Origin: Chionoecetes opilio | Lineage: Eukaryota; Arthropoda; Malacostraca; Decapoda; Majidae | Length of the DNA stretch: 64,000 nt | NCBI GenBank assembly: GCA_016584305.1 | Contig: JACEEZ010003850.1 | Coordinates: 1-64,000 of the forward strand | Direction of reading: 5' to 3' | In this document: positions 55,251-64,000 of the stretch, one piece after another | Numbering within the stretch: the stretch's first letter is position 1 | How the letters are laid out: the number at the start of each line of letters is the position of its first letter | Position numbers and translations under genes: made by a program | The notes under the pieces: model-generated | What the model was told of the DNA's origin: nothing | The model's database searches: none | What the model saw: the letters and a program-made list of their open reading frames with translations, nothing else

Positions 55251-56922
55251 TTTTTTTAGAATAATTTGCACCTAAAGCAGCTTACATTACATTAAGCTAA
55301 TAAATAGAAGAGTAAGAGGTTTTTTATTGTGATATAACGGTATATTGCAAGCGTTGTTCATAGTTTCTTGTAAACTGTATGGGTTATTGTATATATACAA
55401 GTAGTTTTTACTTATCATATTGCATAAACCCATAAAATGTAGTGTTTTAAATGATTTTAGCTATTTATCGGGTGAAGAGCATTTTTTTTCTACAAATTGA
55501 AGTATATTTCTTTATATCGGTAGCTAAATAGCTTTGATATTTGCTACACTATATTTTACAAAATTAATAGCTAAAAATATATATTTTTTTATAAAAATTT
55601 AGGTATCAATTTAATCTTAAAAACAACGTTTTTTCCATGTATTTAATGTATTTTTGAAAGGCTAAAAAATGCCGAGATTTGACATTATTCAGCACTTTTA
55701 CACAACTAAATTTTAATATATTATGAGCTAAAAATATGTATTTTTCATGAAATTTAAGTACCAATTTTTAATTTAAAAAACAACGTTTTTTCAAGTTTTA
55801 ATGTCTTTTGAAAAGCTAAAAAAAGTCGAAAATTGACAATTTTCAGCTCTATTTTGATAGAAAAATTCAAAAAGTGGTATTATAGTTGTTTTCGCTAGAA
55901 ATGCTATTTTAAGCTACTGTAAGCTTATAATAGGAGTTTGAGACTCTATAATATGATACAGTTGTATATTACACGTGTTTTTCATAGTTTCTTGTATATG
56001 TAGTGTTATATCATAAATAGAAGGAATTTAAACCTTATGATAATTTCTTTTTACCCTCAAAATGTGTTTTTTTTTTCAAATGATTTACAGTTATCGGTGA
56101 TATATAGCTGTTTTTCCTACAAATTGTAGTATACAATCCTTTTTTAGAATAATTTGCACCTATAAGTCGCCTTACATTACATTAAGCTAATAAAAAGAAG
56201 ATTATGAGGGATTTTTTGTGATATAAAAGGTATATTGCAAGCGTTTTTCAAAGTTCAAGTAAACTGTAGCGTTATTTTTATATATACAAGAGTTTTACTT
56301 ATCATATTGCCTAATAAACCTATAAAATGTAGTGTTTCAATGATTTAGCTAGTTATCAGTAAGGAGCTGTTTTTTTCTACAAATTGAAGTATATTCCTTT
56401 ATATCGGTAGCTAAATATTTTTTAATATTTTGCTTTCAACTATATTTTTCAAAATTAATAGGTAAAGATATGTAATTTTTTTTGAAATTTAGGGATCAAT
56501 TTTAATCTAAAAAGCACGTTTTTTTGTATTTTAATGTATTTTGAAAGGCTAACAAATGTCGAAATTGACATTATTCTGCACTTATACACAACCTTTATTT
56601 TACAAATATTATGTGCTTAAAATATGGATTTTTCATGAAATTTAGGTATTAATTTTAATCTTAAAAAACAATGTTTTTAAGTGTTTTAATGTATTTATTG
56701 AAGGGCTAATAAATGTCGAAAATTGACATTATTCAGCCCTTTTTTTGTATATGAATTCAAAAATGTGGTATAATAGTTGTTTCGTTAGAAAATGCTATTT
56801 TAAACTACTGTAAGTTTATAATAGGGGTTTGAGACTCTATATTGTCATACAATGGTATATTACACGTGTTTTCATAGTTTCTTGTATATTGTAGTGTTTT
56901 ACATAAATACAAGGAAATTTTA
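55251..56922 (+). repeat. Forward satellite of intermediate quality
   Basis: Dyads at 55668 and 55826, and at 56555 and 56712. Small indels continue but are fewer than before 55250. The first unit shares the AATTTTAATATATTATGAGC variant with the units at 31.1 and 51.7 kb. The second is D-like (TTTTTAATATTTTGC, AAAGCACG, GGCTAATAAATG). Confidence 0.85.
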
Positions 56923-56923
56923 N
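56923..56923. other. Single-N join with about 125 bp of body missing
   Basis: The body stops at AAGGAAATTTTA and resumes at CAATCCTTTTTTTAG. Complete units have roughly 125 bp between these points (CGTATGATAATGC through TGAAGTATA). Sequence is noisy before and clean after, so two contigs or a filled gap meet here. Confidence 0.82.
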
Positions 56924-58690
56924 CAATCCTTTTTTTAGAATAATTTGCACCTATAAGTTGCTTACATTACATTAAGCTAATAGATAGAAGATTAAGAGGT
57001 TACTTATTGTGATATAACGGTATATTGCAAGCGTTTTTCTTAGTTTCTTGTAAACTGTAGCGTTATTTTATATATTGTAAACAAGTAGTTTTACTTATTA
57101 TATTGCTATAAACCCATAAAATGTAGTGTTTTCAATGATTTTAGCTAGTTATCAGTAAACAGCTGTTTTTTTCTACAAATTGAAGTATATTCCTTTATAT
57201 CGTTAGCTAAATATTTTTTAATATGTGCTACAACTATATTTTACAAAATTAATAGGTAAAAATATGTAATTTTTATGAAATTTAGGTATCAATTTTAATC
57301 TTAAAAAGCACGTTTTTTTTTGTATTTTAATGTATTTTTGAAAGGCTAAAAAATGTCGAAAATTGACATTATTCAGCACATACACAACTTTATTTTACAA
57401 TATTATGAGCTTAAAATATGTATTTTTCATGAAATTTATGTTTTAATTTTAATCTTAAAAACAATTATTTTTAAGTGTTCTAATGTATTTTGTGAAGGGC
57501 TAATAAATGTCGAAAATTGACATTATTCAGCCCTTTTTTTTTATACAGAGATTCAAAATGTGGTATTATAGTTGTTTTCGTTAGAAAATGCTATTTTAAA
57601 CTACTGTAAGCTTATAAAAGGAGTTTGAGACTCTATATTGTGATACAATGGTATATTACACGTATTTTTCATAGTTTCTTGTATATTGTAGTGTTATATC
57701 ATAAATAGAAAGAATTTTACGTATGATAATGCTTTATACCCTCAAAATGTGTTCTTTTCAATGATTTTAGCTTGTTATCGGTGATATATAGCTGTTTTCC
57801 TACAAATTGAATTATACAATCCTTTTTTTTGAATAATTTGCACTTATAAGTAGCTTACATTACATTAAGCTAATAAATAGAAGAGTAAGAGGTTATTTAT
57901 TGTGATATAACGGTATATTGCAAGCGTTTTTCATAGTTCCTTGTAAACTGTAGCGTTATTGTATATATACAAGTAGTTTTACTTATCATATTGCTATAAA
58001 CCCATACAATGTAGTGTTTTCAATGATTTTAGCTAGTTATCAGTAAAGAGCTGTTTTTTTCTACAAATTGAAGTATATTCCTTTATATCGGTAGCTAATT
58101 AGCTCTTGATATTTGCTACAACTATATTTCACAAAATTAATATCAAAAAATATGTAATTTTTATGAAATTCAGGTTTTAATTTTAATCTTAAAAACAACG
58201 TTTTTTCAAGTATTTTAATGTATTTTTGAAACGCTAAAAAATGTCGAAATTTGACATTATTCAGCTCTTTTACACAACTATATTTTACAATATTATGAGC
58301 TAAAAATATGTATTTATCATGAAATTTAGGTAGCAATTTTAATCTTAAAAACAACGTTTTTTAAGTATTTTAATGTATTTTTGAAAGGCTAAAAATGTCG
58401 AAATTTGACATTATTCAGCACTTTTACAGAACTATATTTTACAATATTATGAGCTTAAAATATGTATTTTTCATGAAATTTAAGTATCAATTTTAATCTT
58501 AAAAACATCGTTTTTTCAAGTGTTTTAATGTAATTTTGAAAAGCTAAAAAATGTCGAAAATTGACAATATTCAGCATTTTTTTTGATAGAGATATACAAA
58601 ATGTGGTTTTATAGTTGTTTTCGTTAGAAAATGCTAATAAACCCATACAATGTAGTGTTTTCAATGATTAGTTAGTTAGTGCTAGTGCTA
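56924..58690 (+). repeat. Forward satellite before the TA element, with a 0.4-kb deletion
   Basis: Dyads at 57353 and 57506; 58241, 58394 and 58550. The last unit is truncated at about 58636: GTTAGAAAATGCT joins directly to AATAAACCCATACAATG, skipping about 400 bp present in other bodies, with GCT at both ends. The flank right before the element, GATTAGTTAGTTAGTGCTAGTGC, is a scrambled form of the usual GATTTTAGC. Frames at 58061-58354 and 58455-58664 are repeat translations. Confidence 0.87.
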
Positions 58691-58704
58691 TAGTCTATTC
58701 ACTT
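58691..58704 (+). repeat. Left 14-bp terminal inverted repeat
   Basis: TAGTCTATTCACTT, a perfect match to the reverse complement of 59349-59362. It is followed by TAGCCATTTTGACC, which is not mirrored at the other end. Confidence 0.85.
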
Positions 58705-59348
58705 TAGCCATTTTGACCACCTACTCTTTTCCTTATTGGTACGTGCTACATACCACAGGAAGCGGAAAAGTATAAGGATTTTGAAACAGTTCTTGAAAAT
58801 TGAATGCGACCAAAACCTATGGAGTTACAGCGAGTTGAAGCAAAATAAGCAAGAAAAAATGTTTATACACTCTTTTACTTTCCTTCAATTATCTTAATAT
58901 TAGTGTAGTCTTAGTGTAATTTTTATATGCTCATGATATGCAGGAATGTATTATGAACACGATGGTAGGCTCAGCTTTCATAAATATCATCTGGTAGCTT
59001 GGTAATATCGGGTAGGAGTACAACATTTCAATGCACTGAAAACCTAAGAGTCCGCCTACTCTTGTGATAGTCAGTCATGACTTTATTTTTTACCCTATTG
59101 AGTTATGAATGGCGTGTTGGTGTTGAACAATCACTGCCTTATTCACTGATGCAAACAAAATAGGCCTATCTTGTATAAGAGATGAGTAAAGTCAAGATAT
59201 ATGAATATTTTTCTAAGGCAAGGCAAGGGTTTTGGGTTGCGGCGAGGCAAGTACCACCACCATCGCCACGCAGCCCGAGTCTATCAGCCAATCAACGACG
59301 TCCTTACAAACTCTTCTAGGTAGCGAGCAGCTCCCAAGAATCCAACTT

Positions 59349-59362
59349 AAGTGAATAGACTA
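59349..59362 (-). repeat. Right 14-bp terminal inverted repeat
   Basis: AAGTGAATAGACTA, perfect partner of 58691-58704, followed by TA and then satellite in its usual phase (GTTATCTGTAAGGAGCTG). Confidence 0.85.
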
Positions 59363-62300
59363 TAGTTATCTGTAAGGAGCTGTTTTTTTCTACGAATTGA
59401 AGTATATTCCTTTATATCGGTAGCTAATTAGCTTTTGATATTTGCTACAACTATATTTCACAAAATTAATATCTAAAAATATATATTTTTCATGAAATTT
59501 AGGTATCAATTTTAATTTTAAAAACTACGTTTTTTCAAGTATTTTAATGTATTTTTGAATCGCTAAAAAATGTCGAAATTTGACATTATTCAGCACTTAT
59601 ACACAGCTATATTTTACAATATTATGAGCTTAAAATATGTATTTTTCATGATATTTTGGTATCAATTTTAATCTTAAAAACAACGTTTATTCAAGTGTTT
59701 TAATGTATTTTTGAAAAGCTAAAAAATGTCGAAAATTGACAATATTCAGCTCTTTTTTTGATAGAGAAATTCAAAATGTGGTATTATAGTTGTTTTCGTT
59801 AGAAAATACTATTTTAAAATACTGTAAGCTTATAATAGGAGTGTGAGACTCTATATTGTGATACAATTGTATATTACACGTGTTTTTCATAGTTTCTTGT
59901 ATATTGTAGTGTTATATCATAAATAGAAGGAATTTAACTTATGATAATGCTTTGTACCCTCAGAATGTGTTTTTTTCAATGATTTTAGCTAGTTATCGGT
60001 GATATATAGCTAATTTCCTACAAATTGAACTATACAATCCTTTTTTTAGAATAATTTGCACCTTTAAGTTGCTTACATTACATTAAGCTAATAAATAGAA
60101 GAGTAAGAGGTTATTTATTGTGATATAACGGTATATTGCAAGCGTTTTTCATAGTTTCTTGTAAACTGTAGCGTTATTGTATATATACAAGTAGTTTTAC
60201 TTATCATATTGCTATAAACCCATACAATGTAGTGTTTTCAATGATTTTAGCTAGTTATCAGTAAAGAGCTGTTTTTTTCTACAAATTGAAGTATATTCCT
60301 TTATATCGGTAGCTAATTAGCTTTTGATATTTGCCACAACTATATTTCACAAAATTAATATCTAAAAATATGTAATTTTCAATGAAATTCAGGTATCAAT
60401 TTTAATCTTAAAAACAACGTTTTTTCAAGTATTTTAATGTATTTTTGAAAGGCTAAAAAAGGTCGAAATTTGACATTATTCAGCACTTTTACACAACTAT
60501 ATTTTACAATATTATGAGCTAAAAATATGTATTTTTCATGAAATTTAGGTATCAATTTTAATCTTAAAAACAACATTTTTTCAAGTATTTTAATGTATTT
60601 TTGAATCGCTAAAAAATGTCGAAATAGGACATTATTCAGCACTTATACACAGCTATATTTTACAATGTTATGAGCTTAAAATATGTATTTTTCATGATAT
60701 TTTGGTATCAATTTTAATCTTAAAAACAACGTTTATTCAAGTGTTTTAATGTATTTTTGAAAAGCTAAAAAATGTCGAAAATTGACAATATTCAGCTCTT
60801 TTTTTTTATAGAGAAATTCAAAATGTGGTATTATAGTTGTTTTCGTTAGAAAATACTATTTCAAAATACTGTAAGCTTATAATAGGAGTGTGAGACTCTA
60901 TATTGTGATACAGTTGTATATTACACGTGTTTTTCATAGTTTCTTGTATATTGTAGTGTTATATCATAAATAGAAGGAATTTAAATTATGATAATGCTTT
61001 ATACCCTCAGAATGTGTTTTTTTCAATGATTTTAGCTAGTTATAGGTGATATATAGCTAATTTCCTACAAATTGAAGTATACAATCCTTTTTTTAGAATA
61101 ATTTGCACCTTTAAGTTGCTTACATTACATTAAGCTAATAAATAGAAGAGTAAGAGGTTATTTATTGTGATATAACGGTATATTGCAAGCGTTTTTCATA
61201 GTTTCTTGTAAACTGTAGCGTTATTGTATATATACAAGTAGTTTTATTTATCATATTGCTATAAACCCATACAATGTAGTGTTATCAATAATTTTAGCTA
61301 GTTAGCAGTAAAGAGCGGTTTTTTTCTACAAATTGAAGTATATTCCTTTATATCGGTAGCTAATTAGCTTTTGATATTTGCTACAACTATATTTCACAAT
61401 ATTAATATCTAAAAATATGTAATTTTTATGAAATTCTGGTATCAATTTTAATCTTAAAAACAAAGTTTTTTAAAGTATTTTAATGTATTTTTGAAAGGCT
61501 AAAAAAGGTCGAAATTTGACATTATTCAGCACTTTTACACAACTATATTTTACAATATTATGAGCTGAAAATATGTATTTTTCATGAAATTTAGGTATCA
61601 ATTTTAATCTTAAAAACAACATTTTTTCAAGTATTTTAATGTATTTTTGAATCGCTAAAAAATGTCGAAATTTGACATTATTCAGCACTTATACACAGCT
61701 ATATTTTACAATATTATGAGCTTAAAATATGTATTTTTCATGATATTTTGGTATCAATTTTAATCTTAAAAACAACGTTTATTCAAGTGTTTTAATGTAT
61801 TTTTGAAAAGCTAAAAAATGTCGAAAATTGACAATATTCAGCTCTTTTTTTGATAGAGAAATTCAAAATGTGGTATTATAGTTGTTTTCGTTAGAAAATA
61901 CTATTTTAAAATACTGTAAGCTTATAATAGGAGTGTGAGACTCTATATTGTGATACAATTGTATATTACACGTGTTTTTCATAGTTTCTTGTATATTGTA
62001 GTGTTATATCATAAATAGAAGGAATTTAACTTATGATAATGCTTTATACCCTCAGAATGTGTTTTTTTCAATGATTTTAGCTAGTTATCGGTGATATATA
62101 GCTAATTTCCTACAAATTGAACTATACAATCCTTTTTTTAGAATAATTTGCACCTTTAAGTTGCTTACATTACATTAAGCTAATAAATAGAAGATTAAGA
62201 GGTTACTTATTGTGATATAACGGTATATTGCAAGCGTTTTTGTTAGTTTCTTGTAAACTGTAGCGTTATTTTATATATTGTAAACAAGTAGTTTTACTTA

Positions 62301-62500
62301 TTATATTGCTATAAACCCATAAAATGTAGTGTTTTCAATGATTTTAGCTAGTTATCAGTAAAGAGCTGTTTTTTTCTACAAATTGAAGTATATTCCTTTA
62401 TATCGGTAGCTAAATAGCTTTTGATATTTGCTACAACTATATTTTACAAAATTAATAGCTAAAAATATTTATTTTTTATGAAAATTTAGGTATCAATTTT
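59363..62500 (+). repeat. Forward satellite with a recent 1.04-kb unit duplication
   Basis: Dyads at 59569 and 59726; 60470, 60615 and 60772; 61507, 61665 and 61818. The two three-monomer units are about 1045 bp apart and nearly identical, both with an AAGGTCG first dyad, GAATCGC before the second, and GATATTTTGG and GTTTATTCAAG in the third. The unit at 59.4-59.8 kb shares the last variants. The reverse frames at 60379-60642 and 61470-61688 are the same translated repeat. Confidence 0.92.
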
Positions 62501-64000
62501 AATCTAAAAAAAAATGTTTTTCAAGATTTTAATGTATTTTTGAAGGGCTAAAAATGTCGAAATTTGACATTATTCAGCACTTTTACACAACTATATTTTA
62601 CAATATTATGAGCTACAAATATGTATTTGTTATGAAATTTAGGTATCAATTTTAATTTTAAAAACAACCTTTTTTCAAGTATTTTAATGTATTTTTGAAA
62701 CGCTAAAAAATGTCGAAATTTAACATTTTTAAGCTCTTTTACACAACTATATTTTACAATATTATGAGCTAAAAATATGTATTTATCATGAAATTTAGGT
62801 AGCAATTTTTTAAACTTAAAAAAAACGTTTTTCAAATATTTAATGTATTTTTGAAAGGCTAAAAAATGTCGAAATTTGACATTATTCAGCACTTTTGCAG
62901 AACAATTTTACCCAAAATTAGAGCTTAAAATATGTATTTTTCATGAAAATTTTAAATATCCTTTTAATCTTAAAAACATCGTTTTTTTCAAGTGTTTAAT
63001 GTATTTTTTGAAAAGCTAAAATAATGTCGAAAATTGACAATATTCAGCCCTTTTTTTGATAGAGAAATACAAAATGTGGTTTTATAGTTGTTTTCGTTAG
63101 AAAATTCTATTTTAAACTACTGTAAGCCTATAATAGGTGTTTGAGACTCTATATTGTGATACAATGGTGTATTACACGTATTTTTCTTAGTTTCTTGTAT
63201 ATTGTAGTGTTATCTCATAAATAGAAGGAATTTTACGTATGATAATGCTTTATACCCTCAAAATGTGTTCTTTTCAATGATTATAGCTTGTTATCGGTGA
63301 TATATAGCTTTTTTCCTACAAATTGAAGTATACAATCCTTTTTTTAGAATAATTTGCACCTATAAGTAGCTTACATTACATTAAGCTAATAAATAAAAGA
63401 GTAAGAGGTTTTTTATTGTCATATAACGGTATATTGCAAGCGGTTTTCATAGTTTCTTGTAAACTGTAGCGTTATTGTATATAAACAAGTAGTTTTACTT
63501 ATCATATTGCTATAAACCCATAAAATGTTGTGCTTTCAATGATTTTAGTAGTTATCAGTAAAGAGCTGGTTTTTTTTCTAAAAAATTGAAGTATATTCCT
63601 TTTTTATATCGGTAGCTATATAGCTTTTGATATTTGCTAACATTATTCAGCCCTTTTTTTGATAGAGAAATTCAAACTGTGGTTTTATAGTTGTTTTCGT
63701 TAAAAACTGCTATTTTAAACTACTGTAAGCTTATAATTGGAGTTTGAGACTCTATATTGTGATACAATTATATATTACACGTGTTTTTCATAGTCTCTTG
63801 TAAATTGTAGTGTTATATCATAAATAGAAGGAATTTTCCTTATGAAAATGCTTTATACCCTCAAAATGTGTTCTTTTCAATGATTTTAGCTAATTATTGG
63901 TGATATATAGCTGTTTTCCTAAAAATTTAAATATACAATCCTTTTTTTAGAATAATTTGCACCTATAAGTAGCTTACATTACATTAAGCTAATAAATAGA
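62501..64000 (+). repeat. Forward satellite to the window end, four-monomer unit and phase break
   Basis: A unit with four dyads (62553, 62711, 62866, 63024), slightly noisy at 62490-62960. A body follows, then a phase break at about 63639: TGATATTTGCTA joins directly to ACATTATTCAGCCC, losing about one monomer. An A-type body (TTAAAAACTGCT, ATAATTGGAG) runs to the edge, so the array continues beyond the window. The reverse frame at 62548-62892 crosses three monomers and is not a gene. Confidence 0.9.

Larger units (their letters stand above)
58691..59362. mobile_element. 672-bp TIR element in a TA target, non-autonomous
   Basis: Begins TAGTCTATTCACTT and ends with its exact reverse complement (59349-59362), between TA dinucleotides (58689-58690, 59363-59364). 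Collapsing these gives GCTAGTTATC, the normal satellite sequence. The matching ends can also be read as 17 bp including flank (CTATAG...). The interior is of mixed base composition, clearly unlike the satellite, with a GC-rich segment near 59240-59280 (GTTGCGGCGAGGCAAG, CACCACCATCGCCACGCAGC). No transposase or other long frame. TA duplication with short inverted ends suggests a Tc1/mariner-superfamily relative, but no internal motif confirms it; a two-base duplication is weak evidence. Confidence 0.8.

Noticed and set aside
58691..59362. tRNA-derived SINE or small RNA gene in the unique-looking insertion
   Set aside because: I could not find a convincing A box/B box pair, cloverleaf or A-rich tail; inverted ends fit a DNA element better.
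19841..64000. A family of reverse-strand proteins of 61-120 residues starting MLNN
   Set aside because: Each begins in the satellite dyad and repeats every 52 residues because the monomer is 156 bp. Every unit has the frame whether or not it stays open, and it drifts with no sign of codon constraint.
19841..64000. Telomere or simple microsatellite array
   Set aside because: No short G-rich telomere motif is present; the shortest regular unit is 156 bp.

Overview
The window contains no gene I can support. It is AT-rich satellite DNA of a eukaryote, probably an animal, although nothing here fixes the species. The basis for this is tens of kilobases of diverged tandem repeats, two non-autonomous DNA-transposon-like insertions with inverted termini, N gaps and assembly-type damage, and no recognisable coding, rRNA or tRNA sequence.

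The satellite has two parts. One is a 156-bp monomer carrying a short dyad (AATGTC...GACATT), present in one to four tandem copies. The other is a body of about 578 bp, itself made of two diverged halves about 262 bp apart. One body plus its monomers makes a unit of about 0.73, 0.88, 1.04 or 1.2 kb. Units are ordered into higher-order repeats, for example a four-unit order (D-A-B-C) of about 3.5 kb and another period of about 4.05 kb.

Layout: 1-16830 is the satellite in reverse orientation, heavily eroded by small deletions and worst in the first 4.3 kb. 17328-18784 is a core of homopolymers (T431, A667, C165), flanked by low-complexity sequence. 19841-64000 is the satellite in forward orientation, mostly clean. 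It is interrupted by a 282-base N gap (25364-25645), single Ns at 30608 and 56923, and a noisy patch at about 52650-55250. The two orientations are mirror images across the homopolymer core for about 3 kb on each side. This is most simply a fold-back or misjoined long-read artefact, although a real inversion is possible.

Two insertions interrupt the satellite. The first is a 1421-bp fully palindromic fold-back element at 40253-41673, with a 7-bp target duplication, four copies of a 313-bp subrepeat and TGACGTCA in each terminus. The second is a 672-bp element at 58691-59362, with 14-bp inverted termini inside an apparent TA duplication. The open reading frames that exist are translations of the satellite or of homopolymers. 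The 156-bp monomer equals exactly 52 codons, so one frame stays open across several monomers without implying a protein. I did not find a new functional system. The most interesting items are the conserved dyad, the fold-back element with its empty paralogous site, and the record of array rearrangement.
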